Part shown: positions 1 through 8,361 of the stretch, piece by piece
Numbering within the stretch: position 1 is the first letter of the stretch
Layout: each line of letters opens with the position of its first letter
Source: Paenalcaligenes hominis_A
GTDB taxonomy: Bacteria > Pseudomonadota > Gammaproteobacteria > Burkholderiales > Burkholderiaceae_B
Length of the DNA: 64,000 nucleotides
Assembly: GCF_041359055.1 (NCBI RefSeq)
Contig: NZ_JBGJKZ010000002.1
Span: 558,001-622,000, forward strand
Direction: 5' to 3'
Program-made: the position numbers and the translations under genes
The notes under the pieces: model-generated
Told to the model about the DNA's origin: nothing
The model's input: only the letters and a program-made list of their open reading frames with translations
Database searches by the model: none

Positions 1-9
1 CGTTAAGCA

Positions 10-807
10 TTATTTGGGCAGCGCCGCTCTAAGCAACGCCTCCTGCATCGCCATTTGGCTAGGTGCACATAGCTGAACTTGTTCCTGCAACTGCTCAGGA
101 GTAAAACCACATAACTGTTGAATTTTCTCTGCAATACGCGGATGTATAGCCACAAACCGTGCGTGCCTCCAAGCTATATCTAACTGTAAACGCACCATGT
201 TTTCATAGATGGCTTGAGTGCTTTCTGAACTGGTCAAAAGAAAGGTCACTGCTTGGGGTTTTACCAAATCACGCTGCAATTGTATAGCGCTGTCATCAGA
301 CCACACCACTGGGGATCGCTGATAAATGCTACAACGTGTTAATTTTTTGTGAGCTTGCTCTAAACGTTGGCTGAGCCACTCTCGACCGTGCTGCCCCCGC
401 ACCAACAAAACCCGTTCAAATTCAGCTAAGCGTGGTTGCAGTAATGCCCAAAGCGCTTCGGAGTCTTGATACGGATGATGAGCGGGTGGATGAATCAGCT
501 CAAGTTGGGTCGCTAAGCCCGTCTCATAAAATGGTGCTGCGCTTGCCGCCCCAACGGTGGCAATAAGGTGTTGGGGCATAAAGGTTTGGCCGGATTTCGC
601 TAGCGCCTTTAAGTAATAACGCACAGCCTGAGCACTAACAAAAATAATTAACTCGTGAGGCTGAGGCGTCAACGCAGGGGGGAGCTGATCCATGGTTGAT
701 GTAACAGCTAAGGCAGGTAATACCAACGGTCGTATACCGTGAGGAATTAGAGCCTGAGCCAAGGCCTCATTTTTTCCTGCTGGCCGAGTTAAAACAACCG
801 TAGCCAA
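10..807 (-). CDS. hemD: Uroporphyrinogen-III synthase
   Basis: Cyclises hydroxymethylbilane to uroporphyrinogen III in cytoplasmic tetrapyrrole synthesis. The 265-aa product opens with the family start VVLTRPAGKNEALAQAL and has the two-lobed HemD layout, with the TSSESTQAIYENM segment (about residues 192-204) in the second lobe where the family has a conserved T/S-S-x-x-V/T-like stretch. Length is normal. The gene follows hemC with a 2-base gap, so both are probably translated from one mRNA and act in consecutive steps. HemD sequences are poorly conserved, and position next to hemC is strong support. Confidence 0.93.
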   Translation of the reverse strand: MATVVLTRPAGKNEALAQALIPHGIRPLVLPALAVTSTMDQLPPALTPQPHELIIFVSAQAVRYYLKALAKSGQTFMPQHLIATVGAASAAPFYETGLATQLELIHPPAHHPYQDSEALWALLQPRLAEFERVLLVRGQHGREWLSQRLEQAHKKLTRCSIYQRSPVVWSDDSAIQLQRDLVKPQAVTFLLTSSESTQAIYENMVRLQLDIAWRHARFVAIHPRIAEKIQQLCGFTPEQLQEQVQLCAPSQMAMQEALLRAALPK

Positions 808-809
808 GG

Positions 810-1751
810 TTACTCCTCGTTAGGCAAAGCAAGTTTAGCCAAAATAACATCGGCCCCTTGGGCTAAAAGGTCTTGGCCTACGGCTTTACCTAAAGCATCG
901 GCTTCGGTTACAGGACCGCGACGCTCGGCACGATACACCACAGAGGCGTCTGGCTCGGCCACTAAAGCACGAATCCAAATTTGATCTCCTTCGAGCTCGG
1001 CATAAGCCGCTAAGGGCACCTGACAAGAGCCGCCCAGAACACGGGTTACAGCACGCTCGGCTTGGGAACGATAGGTTGATTGTGCACAAGCTAATGGGGC
1101 TAACCATGTTTTAAGGTCGTCACGGTCTTGATGCGTTTCAATACCTAAAGCACCTTGGCCTGCAGAAGGCAAGCTATCAACCACTTCAATACTCGATCGA
1201 ATACGCTCGGTCATCTTTAAGCGTTTTAAGCCTGCGGTAGCTAGAATAATAGCGTCAAACTCGCCAGCATCTAGTTTAGATAAACGGGTATCTAAATTGC
1301 CGCGTAATGGTTTGATGACTAAATGGGGGTAACGCTCTCGTAATTGTGACTCACGGCGTAAGCTAGAAGTACCAACTACAGCACCATCGGGCAAATCGTT
1401 TAAGCTCTGATAGTGATTGGATACAAAAGCATCCCGGGGGTCATCGCGTTCCATAATAACAGGCAAGGCAAAGGGTGCCGGCACATCATAAGGCACATCT
1501 TTTAATGAATGCACAGCCAGATCAGCACGCCCATCTAAAAGCGCCGTTTCGAGCTCTTTGATGAATAGCCCTTTACCCCCGATTTTAGACAGGCTGCGAT
1601 CCAAAATACGGTCGCCTTTGGTGCTCATACTTAGTAACTGTACATCGCACTCTGGGTAGAGTTGTTTTAAGCGGGCTTGTACATGCTCGGCCTGCCAAAG
1701 CGCTAAACGACTAGCACGGGTCGCAATGACTAATTTTTTTGGTGTGGACAT
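810..1751 (-). CDS. hemC: Porphobilinogen deaminase (hydroxymethylbilane synthase)
   Basis: Polymerises four porphobilinogen units to hydroxymethylbilane. The protein starts MSTPKKLVIATRASRLALWQ, has the catalytic Asp in HSLKDVP (about residue 85) and the dipyrromethane-cofactor Cys in GGSCQVPLAAY (about residue 243). The open frame reaches back to a GTG at 1784, but the ATG at 1751 is preferred: it has an AGG 8-9 bases upstream and fits the family N-terminus. That start leaves one base after the stop of the small upstream gene, suggesting translational coupling. Length 313 aa is typical. Confidence 0.95.
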   Translation of the reverse strand: MSTPKKLVIATRASRLALWQAEHVQARLKQLYPECDVQLLSMSTKGDRILDRSLSKIGGKGLFIKELETALLDGRADLAVHSLKDVPYDVPAPFALPVIMERDDPRDAFVSNHYQSLNDLPDGAVVGTSSLRRESQLRERYPHLVIKPLRGNLDTRLSKLDAGEFDAIILATAGLKRLKMTERIRSSIEVVDSLPSAGQGALGIETHQDRDDLKTWLAPLACAQSTYRSQAERAVTRVLGGSCQVPLAAYAELEGDQIWIRALVAEPDASVVYRAERRGPVTEADALGKAVGQDLLAQGADVILAKLALPNEE

Positions 1752-1752
1752 A

Positions 1753-1875
1753 CTAGCCTGCAAAATAACGTGCAATGGCTGCACCGATTAAACCTAAGGC
1801 GGCTAAGATCGCCAACCCTTGTAATAACGAAAGGCCGCTTTCGCCTTTTTTCTGCGATTTATTGGGAGTACTCAT
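1753..1875 (-). CDS. 40-aa single-span membrane miniprotein upstream of hemC
   Basis: A short gene not matched to any family I know. It has an ATG with a strong Shine-Dalgarno (AAAGGAAATTTT before ATG). The 40-aa product has a charged, Lys-rich N-terminus (MSTPNKSQKKGESG), one hydrophobic segment at about residues 15-34 (GLAILAALGLIGAAIARYF) and a short tail. Its TAG stop lies one base before the hemC ATG, so it is probably the first cistron of a hemC-hemD transcript. The good ribosome site, tight coupling and coherent membrane segment argue that it is real. Function unknown. Confidence 0.65.
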   Translation of the reverse strand: MSTPNKSQKKGESGLSLLQGLAILAALGLIGAAIARYFAG

Positions 1876-1985
1876 AAAATTTCCTTTACTGTCAGTATTT
1901 GCACCGCTTAAAAGCGCAAGGTCTAAATAGACCTTGTGTATAGCTAACAGGGCTCAAACAATACCCACAGTATAAAACGGATCAA

Positions 1986-2029
1986 GCCAAAACCCTAACC
2001 ACTGCACACGCAGCAATTAAGGTTTTGGC
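1986..2029. repeat. Interrupted inverted repeat upstream of the hem cluster
   Basis: GCCAAAACC (1986-1994) pairs perfectly with GGTTTTGGC (2021-2029), and CTGC/GCAG pair inside the loop. It lies between the 77-aa gene and the hemC operon, both read leftward. It could be a weak terminator or a leader structure; there is no clear T-run on the minus strand. Confidence 0.4.
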
Positions 2030-2071
2030 CCTATAGACGTTGCTAACACAAACCGAATCAGCCGCTTAATA

Positions 2072-2305
2072 CTAATCGTCTTTGCTGCGTAGCTCGTCAA
2101 GCAAATGCTGAAAAAAACCTTTTACCTGATACCATTGCACTCCTGTGCGGCTATCGGGCAAACGTAAACGATCAATGGCCTCGTGCTGAGCATCGATTTT
2201 TCGACGCGTTAGTTCGGCACGAATAGCAGTAATTTGTTCTTGTGCATCATCTAATATCTGCTTTAACTCTTTACGAGTCATACCACTGAAATCTTGATTA
2301 GGCAT
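2072..2305 (-). CDS. Small conserved-type hypothetical protein, coiled coil
   Basis: A 77-aa acidic/basic soluble protein. The first 45 residues (KELKQILDDAQEQITAIRAEL and on) look like an amphipathic helix or coiled coil; the C-terminus ends WYQVKGFFQHLLDELRSKDD. The ATG has a good ribosome site (AAGGAGTTGCG). It starts 9 bases after the stop of the Na/Pi-type transporter and is probably its operon partner. I do not recognise the family and assign no function. Confidence 0.75.
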   Translation of the reverse strand: MPNQDFSGMTRKELKQILDDAQEQITAIRAELTRRKIDAQHEAIDRLRLPDSRTGVQWYQVKGFFQHLLDELRSKDD

Positions 2306-2314
2306 CGCAACTCC

Positions 2315-3466
2315 TTAAAACAAAGTGGTCAATGCAATAAGGCACAAAGGCAGAAGCAAAAACACCCCAAAAATCCAAACTGCGGCATACAGTTTCTTTT
2401 TAGAGGCAAGTCGGCTTAAACGATCTGCACCACGTAACGGTAACTCTCTAAGAAAAGGTACACTATAAATAAGTGTTACGGCAAAAATATTATAAAGCAC
2501 ATGCACTAAAGCAATCTGCATTGCTGGCACCGCCATTGGACCAATAACAGCAGTCGCGGCCAGCAATGCAGTAATGGTGGTGCCAATATTAGCGCCCAAC
2601 ATAAACGGATAAATCTGACGCAGCGTAAAAGTGCCAGCCCCAGCTAACGGCACCATTAAACTTGTAGTGGTTGAGGACGACTGCACAAATACCGTAATTA
2701 ATGTACCGGAAAAGATCCCTGTCAAAGGGCCTTTACCGATGGCTTTGTGCATCACGTCTTTGGCTTTGCCCACCATCAGCACACGCAACAATTTACCTAT
2801 ATAGGTAATAGATAAAAAGATAAGCACTAGCCCCACAACCACCATGAGTAAGCCGGCATAAGGATTAGGTAATAACCGTGCCCCGGCCTCGATACTATCT
2901 ACCAAAGGTGAAGTGGCAGCGCTCACAAAGTTGAAGTCAGACATAGACACATTGGCATCGCCCACCAAGGCCTGAGCTACCACCGCTGCAGAGCGCTCAA
3001 TGAGGCCAAACATGATTTCTAATGGTAAAAAAATCACCACTGCCAACAAATTAAAAAAATCATGCACCGTCGCAGCGGCAAAAGCGCGTCTAAACTCATT
3101 TTTTTTGCGCATATGGCCCAAGCTGACCAGAGTATTAGTGACCGTGGTGCCAATGTTTGAGCCCATTACCATGGGAACGGCAATCGCTACAGGCAAGCCA
3201 CCGGCTACCATGCCAACAATTAGCGAGGTGACAGTGGAAGACGACTGAATTAACGCCGTTGCCACAATACCAATAACCAAACCTACGTATGGGTTGGTCG
3301 CAAAAGAAAAAAGCTCTTGGGCTTGGCCTCCGGTGGCCTCTTGAAATCCGGTACCAATTAAGCTTACAGCACTAATTAAAATGTAGATAAGAGCCAACAC
3401 CCCTATCCACTGTGGCCATTTATGCTTAGCCGTTTTTACTGCATCCAACGAATCTGTCTGTGACAT
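2315..3466 (-). CDS. Na/Pi-cotransporter family (NptA/PF02690-type) membrane protein
   Basis: Predicted inner-membrane sodium-dependent phosphate (or other anion) transporter. The hallmark inverted duplication is visible: QSSSTVTSLIVGMV near residue 75 and QSSSTTTSLMVPLAG near residue 260, each followed by a GSNIGTT/GANIGTT motif. About eight hydrophobic spans are evident. The frame extends to a TTG at 3493, but the ATG at 3466 (MSQTDSL) with AAGGG upstream is the likelier start, giving 383 aa. No PhoU-like C-terminal domain is present, unlike YjbB-type members. Substrate and direction of transport are inferred from family only. Confidence 0.85.
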   Translation of the reverse strand: MSQTDSLDAVKTAKHKWPQWIGVLALIYILISAVSLIGTGFQEATGGQAQELFSFATNPYVGLVIGIVATALIQSSSTVTSLIVGMVAGGLPVAIAVPMVMGSNIGTTVTNTLVSLGHMRKKNEFRRAFAAATVHDFFNLLAVVIFLPLEIMFGLIERSAAVVAQALVGDANVSMSDFNFVSAATSPLVDSIEAGARLLPNPYAGLLMVVVGLVLIFLSITYIGKLLRVLMVGKAKDVMHKAIGKGPLTGIFSGTLITVFVQSSSTTTSLMVPLAGAGTFTLRQIYPFMLGANIGTTITALLAATAVIGPMAVPAMQIALVHVLYNIFAVTLIYSVPFLRELPLRGADRLSRLASKKKLYAAVWIFGVFLLLPLCLIALTTLF

Positions 3467-3685
3467 CCAGCTGCCCTTTTGTGAAGAAAACAACGTACAG
3501 ACACAGAGCCTAATGGATTAAAAAGCAGGCTATTTGCTATATAGAGTCTAAAGCCAATAGTGTGACTGTATAAAATTCCAACCGAATTATACCTGTAGGC
3601 TACAAACAAAAAATATAAAAAAACATCTATTGCATCTGGGGCTAAAAAACGTTAGTGAAATAATTACTTTTTATTTTGACAGCCT

Positions 3686-3706
3686 GCTCCGCCCTCTAGG
3701 GCGAGC
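3686..3706. repeat. Short GC hairpin related to the element at 4220-4248
   Basis: CGCCCT-CT-AGGGCG is a perfect 6-bp stem with flanking GCT/AGC. It is nearly the same as CTCCGTCCTTTAGGGCGAG at 4220, which resembles the right-end hairpin of IS200/IS605-family elements. No transposase accompanies it. Confidence 0.4.
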
Positions 3707-3740
3707 TTTGCTGTGCACTAGATCAACGCGCCCATAAAGC

Positions 3741-3773
3741 AAAAAGGCTAGCGAATTTATCTGCTAGCCTTTT
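3741..3773 (-). terminator. Intrinsic terminator of the 73-aa gene
   Basis: AAAAGGCTAGC / GCTAGCCTTTT forms a stem around a 10-base loop; read on the minus strand it ends in a run of T. It sits 23 bases after the stop of the gene at 3796-4017. Confidence 0.85.
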
Positions 3774-3795
3774 ACATCGACACAGTCACCTGGGA

Positions 3796-4017
3796 TTAAA
3801 ATCCGGTGTGTAACTCAAAACCCCATTTTACTTGCTCAACTTTGCGACCGCGTGTTGTTGCTTGAGCCTCAAAAAACACATGTGCTTTACGGTCAAATTG
3901 TTTAGCAACAGTGACTACGTGATGCCAAATTTCCTGCATGCGATTAGCAAATGCGCCTGTACGAGGAGTACGCTCTAATTGAATGCCATTGGAAGCTGCC
4001 AAGTTGTAGTTCACCAT
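3796..4017 (-). CDS. Hypothetical basic small protein
   Basis: A 73-aa protein, MVNYNLAASNGIQLERTPR at the start, with a central helix-like segment (NRMQEIWHHVVTVAKQF) and a C-terminus KVEQVKWGFELHTGF. I recognise no domain. The frame opens at 4047, but the ATG at 4017 has a GAAGGG ribosome site at proper spacing and is preferred. It is monocistronic: its own -10-like element lies upstream (4059-4064) and an intrinsic terminator downstream, which supports expression. Confidence 0.6.
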   Translation of the reverse strand: MVNYNLAASNGIQLERTPRTGAFANRMQEIWHHVVTVAKQFDRKAHVFFEAQATTRGRKVEQVKWGFELHTGF

Positions 4018-4058
4018 TTTGAAACCCTTCTTTGTAGAGTTAATCATCAGTGATTACT

Positions 4059-4076
4059 ATTATAGGGTAAACCCTA
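4059..4076 (-). promoter_or_regulatory. Candidate -10 element overlapped by an inverted repeat
   Basis: On the minus strand a perfect TATAAT (complement of 4059-4064) lies about 40 bases before the ATG at 4017. TAGGGT-AA-ACCCTA (4063-4076) overlaps its upstream edge and could be an operator. No good -35 was found at 17 bp. Confidence 0.45.
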
Positions 4077-4219
4077 GGAAATAGCGAATTAACCTAGCTA
4101 TGCTGTTGTAAAAGCGCGATTCAACTCACTTGTTAAATTTTAACTTCACGGCTACGGCGATTTAACGTTTAAACGTCGCGTTTAGCATCCTCTGCGTCTT
4201 TACCAAAACACGCGCAAAG

Positions 4220-4248
4220 CTCCGTCCTTTAGGGCGAGAAGGATGTCA
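4220..4248 (+). mobile_element. Solo IS200/IS605-like right-end hairpin (remnant)
   Basis: CTCCGTCCTTTAGGGCGAG followed by AAGGATGTCA closely resembles the right-end hairpin and terminus common in IS200/IS605 (tnpB-carrying) elements, as I remember them. A 6-bp stem CGTCCT/AGGGCG encloses TT. No tnpA or tnpB is nearby, so this is a decayed end or a non-autonomous derivative. A 12-bp perfect palindrome, ACGTTTAAACGT (4165-4176), lies 44 bases upstream. The rest of 4018-4297 shows no gene. Confidence 0.45.
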
Positions 4249-4297
4249 ATAGAACCACTCTTTATTAATGAGCTTCCCCCCTAAATATCCAGTTCAA

Positions 4298-5473
4298 TTA
4301 GTCGTGCAATGTACGCGATCGCCCTGCTAAGCCACCCATCGTAGCCCCTAACACTGCCAGACACGCAGCCAGCCATAACGGAAGCGTCCATGCCCCTGAC
4401 CACGTATAGAGAGCCCCTATAACAACAGGACCTGCCGAAGCCAATAAATAACCAATGCATTGCGACATGCCAGATAAAGCGGTTGATTGACTCACACTGT
4501 TAGAGCGCAACCCAATAAATGCCAACCCTAAAATAATGCCAGACCCTGTGCCAAAACCAAACAAAACAGCCCAGAGCCAAGCCCACTGCGGCGCATACAG
4601 AAAACCAAGTAAGGCCACAGCAGATAACACACACACTATAAAAGCAATACGGCACTGGTCAGGCAAACGACGCAAAAGACTCGCTAAAACCAAACCGGGT
4701 ACGGCGGTGGCGAGTTGCAATACACCATGGATTGAACCCGCCTCTACTGCCGAATAGCCTGAACTTTTTAATAACACTGGCAACCAACTTATTACCACGT
4801 AATAAATCGTTGAGTTCAAACCCAAATACAACGTGACTTGCCAAGCTAATGCACTACGCCATAAGCTAACTTTCTTAATCTCAGTAGCAAGAGCAGAAGC
4901 AGTCGATACGGCAGTCATCATTGGCCGCCACCATAAAATCAGAGCAACTATAGGCAAGAAAATAAAACTAAACAGAGCAAACTGCCACCCAAGTCGCTCT
5001 GCAATAGGACTGACTAGGGTCGACGCCAAGGCTGCAGCCACACCCATACTTAACACATATGCCCCTGTGACCGCCGTAATGTGGTGCGCAAAGTTGCGCT
5101 TGATAAGACTAGGCAAGAGCACATTACCCAGCGCAATACCCGCCCCAATCAGTACCGTACCGCTAAATAGTGCTATTTGCCCTCCTACTGAACGAAGGCT
5201 AATGCCTAATGCAATAATTAAAACGGCACCAAATAAGCTGCGCTCTAAGCCTAAGCGTTGCGCCAAACGAGCGCTTAGCGGTGATACCAAAGCAAAAATC
5301 AATAATGGCAGTGCAGTCAGAATCCCTACTCCCGTTGCGCTTAACCCAACCCCCGCTTGAATTTGGGTCAATACTGGAGGCAAGCCAGTAAAAGGGGCGC
5401 GCAAATTGGCTGCAATAAACACCACACCTAATAATAAAAACACACTACGTTTAGTCAATACAGACTGGCTCAC
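4298..5473 (-). CDS. nimT: CynX/NimT-family MFS exporter
   Basis: A 391-aa major-facilitator transporter with about 12 hydrophobic spans; the N-terminus (LRAPFTGLPPVLTQIQAGVGLS) matches the CynX/NimT (YeaN) branch, which exports 2-nitroimidazole in E. coli. It diverges from an AraC-type gene over a 90-bp gap, the same arrangement as nimT/nimR of E. coli, so the regulator probably controls it. The start MSQSVLTKRS is preceded by AAGGAGTACAACGC. Natural substrate is unknown; cyanate or another small molecule is possible. Confidence 0.82.
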   Translation of the reverse strand: MSQSVLTKRSVFLLLGVVFIAANLRAPFTGLPPVLTQIQAGVGLSATGVGILTALPLLIFALVSPLSARLAQRLGLERSLFGAVLIIALGISLRSVGGQIALFSGTVLIGAGIALGNVLLPSLIKRNFAHHITAVTGAYVLSMGVAAALASTLVSPIAERLGWQFALFSFIFLPIVALILWWRPMMTAVSTASALATEIKKVSLWRSALAWQVTLYLGLNSTIYYVVISWLPVLLKSSGYSAVEAGSIHGVLQLATAVPGLVLASLLRRLPDQCRIAFIVCVLSAVALLGFLYAPQWAWLWAVLFGFGTGSGIILGLAFIGLRSNSVSQSTALSGMSQCIGYLLASAGPVVIGALYTWSGAWTLPLWLAACLAVLGATMGGLAGRSRTLHD

Positions 5474-5527
5474 TGCGTTGTACTCCTTAAATCATTGTGT
5501 AATGACTGTACCTCTAAGCAGACTCTG

Positions 5528-5555
5528 GATAATATAGAAATAATGACTATTTATC
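5528..5555. promoter_or_regulatory. Inverted repeat between nimT and nimR, candidate operator
   Basis: GATAATATAG (5528-5537) faces CTATTTATC (5547-5555), an imperfect AT-rich inverted repeat centred in the divergent promoter region, 9 bases before the nimR ATG. It is a reasonable NimR autoregulatory or shared site; this is inference from position. Confidence 0.4.
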
Positions 5556-5563
5556 GCTAAATT

Positions 5564-6412
5564 ATGACAAACTTCCCTTCTCTACGTCATTCCTTGAGTG
5601 AATTTGACCCTGATACGATCCCTAGACCAGCCGTTGCACTGCGCGTCGAAGTAGCAAACAACAGCGAAGAACAACCGGAACATCGCCACCAAAAAGGGCA
5701 ATTAATCATGGCGGTGCGCGGAGGGGTCACTTGCCAAGTTCCATCGGCGTTATGGATGGTGCCTCCTCAGCATGCTGTTTGGATACCAAGCCAAATGCCG
5801 CACAGCAGTTTTGCTACTGCGAATGCAAAAATTTATTTTTTATTAATTGAAGTCACGGCTGCCTCAATGCCCACCGAATGTTGCACCCTCGCTTTGCCAC
5901 CGCATGTGCGAGAAATGATTCGTTACTTGGCTCAGCAAGACCCTCTCTATAATGCAAATAGCGCTACAGAACGACTTGTTACGGTACTGCTTGAACAACT
6001 GACCTTATGCGATCAAGAAAAACTTTGTTTACCTATTTCTACGCATCCTAAAATTCATTTAATGACACAACGGCTGCTAAACGATCCGTCTGATCGCACC
6101 ACCTTAGCTAACTGGGCGCAACAATTAGCCATGAGTGATCGTACATTAGCCCGCCTACTTGTTAAGGAAACAGGATTAAGTTTTGGGAAATGGCGCCAAC
6201 AGTTGCATCTTTTAATTGCCTTGCAGCTCTTAGCAGCAGGCACGGCCGTTCAAACCGTGGCAGGCCATTTAGGCTACGACTCCGTGACGGCTTTTATTAC
6301 CATGTTCAAAAAATCACTAGGAAAAGCACCCACGCATTATTTTGCTGCATTGCAGGCCTCGGCCTCAGAACAAAACTTAGCCAAGATTTCAGAGAAAAAC
6401 TCGCCCCTATAA
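5564..6412 (+). CDS. nimR: AraC-family regulator, NimR-like
   Basis: A 282-aa regulator with an N-terminal cupin-type AraC_binding domain (residues about 20-110, including EHRHQKGQLIMAVRGGVTC and the PPQHAVWIPSQMPH strand) and a C-terminal double helix-turn-helix (about residues 170-265; the second HTH has VAGHLGYDSVTAFITMFKKSLGKAP). This cupin-first layout is that of E. coli NimR (YeaM), which represses the adjacent nimT. The head-to-head arrangement with a CynX/NimT exporter supports the same role here. Confidence 0.82.
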   Translation: MTNFPSLRHSLSEFDPDTIPRPAVALRVEVANNSEEQPEHRHQKGQLIMAVRGGVTCQVPSALWMVPPQHAVWIPSQMPHSSFATANAKIYFLLIEVTAASMPTECCTLALPPHVREMIRYLAQQDPLYNANSATERLVTVLLEQLTLCDQEKLCLPISTHPKIHLMTQRLLNDPSDRTTLANWAQQLAMSDRTLARLLVKETGLSFGKWRQQLHLLIALQLLAAGTAVQTVAGHLGYDSVTAFITMFKKSLGKAPTHYFAALQASASEQNLAKISEKNSPL

Positions 6413-6559
6413 AACGCTAGCAATACTAAATCAATGCGGTATGCTTAATGTTAATAGGCTCGCCTTTAAAAACTAAATATCGCGGGTTTAGCGTTGTAAC
6501 AGCATGAGAAGGAGGTCTCAGTTGCCACTTTTATTTTTTTATAGCCCTAAGGAGCTAAG

Positions 6560-7021
6560 ATGAATAAAAAAACACGCTTAATCAGTCTACTATGCAGTGC
6601 TATGTGGTTAGCCACACCCATCGCTTACTCAGCAGAAAAACCGCTACCCACTTTTGAAAATCAATATCTAAGTGACATCACAGAGCAAAGCAAAGACCTC
6701 GCTAAAAGCTATACCAACTTGACTCAAGACGCATCTAAAACCGCTACCTGGCTGCCCTCCTATGGTGTAGCAACGCCAGGAGTTAAAGTATTGGTCAATG
6801 AAAAGGAGTACATTGCTTTTGGAGGTTGCGAGCCCCATAACTGCCCTAACTCAGCTTATGTGGTGGTGCTTGACCCTAGCACTCAGCAATTTATTAAGGG
6901 CGCAGTGCGCTATGAAACCCAAACGGATGAAGCACCCCATCAAACGCAGTTGGTGTGGCTAGGGGATTATGACGAGGACTTTGTTCCCATCATTTGGAAT
7001 CAGTTTTACCCAATGAATTAA
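6560..7021 (+). CDS. ivy: Periplasmic Ivy-family inhibitor of vertebrate lysozyme
   Basis: A 153-aa secreted protein. Residues 1-24 form a Sec signal peptide (n-region NKKTR, hydrophobic core, AYSA cleavage before EK). The mature part has the Ivy signature loop FGGCEPHNCPNS, in which two Cys flank the residues that plug the lysozyme active site (CKPHDC in E. coli). It is expected to protect peptidoglycan from host lysozymes. The ATG has TAAGGAGCTAAG upstream. The gene is monocistronic, ending in a strong terminator. Confidence 0.88.
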   Translation: MNKKTRLISLLCSAMWLATPIAYSAEKPLPTFENQYLSDITEQSKDLAKSYTNLTQDASKTATWLPSYGVATPGVKVLVNEKEYIAFGGCEPHNCPNSAYVVVLDPSTQQFIKGAVRYETQTDEAPHQTQLVWLGDYDEDFVPIIWNQFYPMN

Positions 7022-7052
7022 GTTCACCTATGCGTTATGTATTAGTACAACC

Positions 7053-7085
7053 AAGCCAGACCTAAATGAACCGTCTGGCTTTTTT
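7053..7085 (+). terminator. Intrinsic terminator of ivy
   Basis: AAGCCAGAC and GTCTGGCTT form a 9-bp stem with an 11-base loop, followed by a T tract to 7085. Confidence 0.93.
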
Positions 7086-7166
7086 ATCACTTAACAAAAA
7101 AGAGTTTGCTAAGCTTAACTAAATTCAAGCAACCCACAATTCATAATAAATTTATAGGATAGATGT

Positions 7167-8138
7167 ATGAATGCAAATGCTCCACAGGTCGCCATTACAA
7201 GTCGCATTTTTCCTGAATCAGTAGCCAAGCTCCAAGCCGCTGGTTTTAGTATTGCTTATCATGATTCAAACCAGCCTTTAAAAGACGATGAGCTAGTTCG
7301 TTTTGCGCACCATGCTAAAGCCCTACTCGTCTCCGCCAGCACTCCAGTCAACGCCGCTCTAATAGAACAGCTGCCTAACTTGCAAGTTATCGCCAATATA
7401 GGAGTAGGCTATAACAATATTGATGTGGCAGCAGCGGCAAAACGAGGGATTCAGGTCAGTAACACACCCGATGTATTGACTGAAACTACTGCTGATCTGG
7501 CTTGGGCCCTACTATTTGCTGCGGCACGTCGCATCAGCGAGTCCGAACGGTGGTTGCGAGAAGGACACTGGCAAGGTCTAACTCTGGACGGATGGTTAGG
7601 TCTAGACATTCACAGCAGCACTTTAGGTATTTTAGGTATGGGCCGTATTGGAGGCGCAGTAGCACGCCGCGCCCAAGGCTTCGGGATGCGTGTGTTGTAT
7701 CACAACCGCACCCCTTTAGCGCCCGAACAGGCCAACGGTGCAACCTGGGTAGATAAAAATACATTATTAAGCGAAGCAGACCACCTGATTCTGGTAGTAC
7801 CGTATTCAACTCAAACACACCATCTGATTGGCGCGGCGGAATTAGCCCAAATGAAACCCTCAGCTGTGTTGATTAATATTGCACGCGGTGGCGTAGTGGA
7901 TGATGTGGCGCTTGCTCATGCCTTAGCAAAAGGACAGATTGCTGCTGCAGGCATAGACGTGTTTGAAAACGAACCCGCTATTGCCCCCGAGCTATTAGCA
8001 GCCCCTAATGCTGTACTCACTCCGCATATTGGCAGCGCCACCAAAGCCACACGCTTAGGCATGGTAAATGTGGCCGTAGCCAATCTACTGGACTGGCATG
8101 CTGGACAACGTATGCGCAATCTCATTCACACAAGCTAA
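7167..8138 (+). CDS. D-isomer-specific 2-hydroxyacid dehydrogenase (GhrB-like)
   Basis: A 323-aa NAD(P)H-dependent oxidoreductase of the glyoxylate/hydroxypyruvate reductase type. Visible features: substrate loop NIGVGYNNID (about 76-85), the nucleotide-binding GILGMGRIGGAVA (about 154-166), the substrate Arg in NIARGG, the Glu in FENEP and the catalytic His in PHIGSAT. The residue after the second beta strand is Asn-Arg (YHNRT), which favours NADPH over NADH by family precedent. Glyoxylate, hydroxypyruvate or 2-ketogluconate are the likely substrates; which one cannot be told. Confidence 0.9.
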   Translation: MNANAPQVAITSRIFPESVAKLQAAGFSIAYHDSNQPLKDDELVRFAHHAKALLVSASTPVNAALIEQLPNLQVIANIGVGYNNIDVAAAAKRGIQVSNTPDVLTETTADLAWALLFAAARRISESERWLREGHWQGLTLDGWLGLDIHSSTLGILGMGRIGGAVARRAQGFGMRVLYHNRTPLAPEQANGATWVDKNTLLSEADHLILVVPYSTQTHHLIGAAELAQMKPSAVLINIARGGVVDDVALAHALAKGQIAAAGIDVFENEPAIAPELLAAPNAVLTPHIGSATKATRLGMVNVAVANLLDWHAGQRMRNLIHTS

Positions 8139-8313
8139 ACACACGGTATGAGTGATGATCTTTTATTAAAAAGACGTGCTCCCCATGAGACTCAACGGGG
8201 CGTAATAATAGTGTGCCTCAGTGAGTGAGTTGCTACTAAGCAGAAGCTGGACGCTTTACTCCAAAAAACGGCTCAGGTTTGCGCGCATTTGGTTAGGGTA
8301 GACGGCTTAAAGT

Positions 8314-8338
8314 AAAAAAACCCGCACGCAGCGGGTTT
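8314..8338 (-). terminator. Intrinsic terminator of the mesXD operon
   Basis: On the minus strand AAACCCGC-TGCGT-GCGGGTTT is followed by a run of seven T. It lies 24 bases after the mesD stop. Confidence 0.9.
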
Positions 8339-8361
8339 AAACACACAAAGTTTATTTTGTG

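Larger units (their letters stand above)
3467..3795. other. Intergenic region, 329 bp
   Basis: No convincing gene. It holds a hairpin resembling an IS200/IS605 end at 3686-3706 and the terminator at 3741-3773; the rest (3500-3660) is AT-rich and presumably contains the promoter of the leftward transporter operon, though no clear promoter could be picked. Confidence 0.6.
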
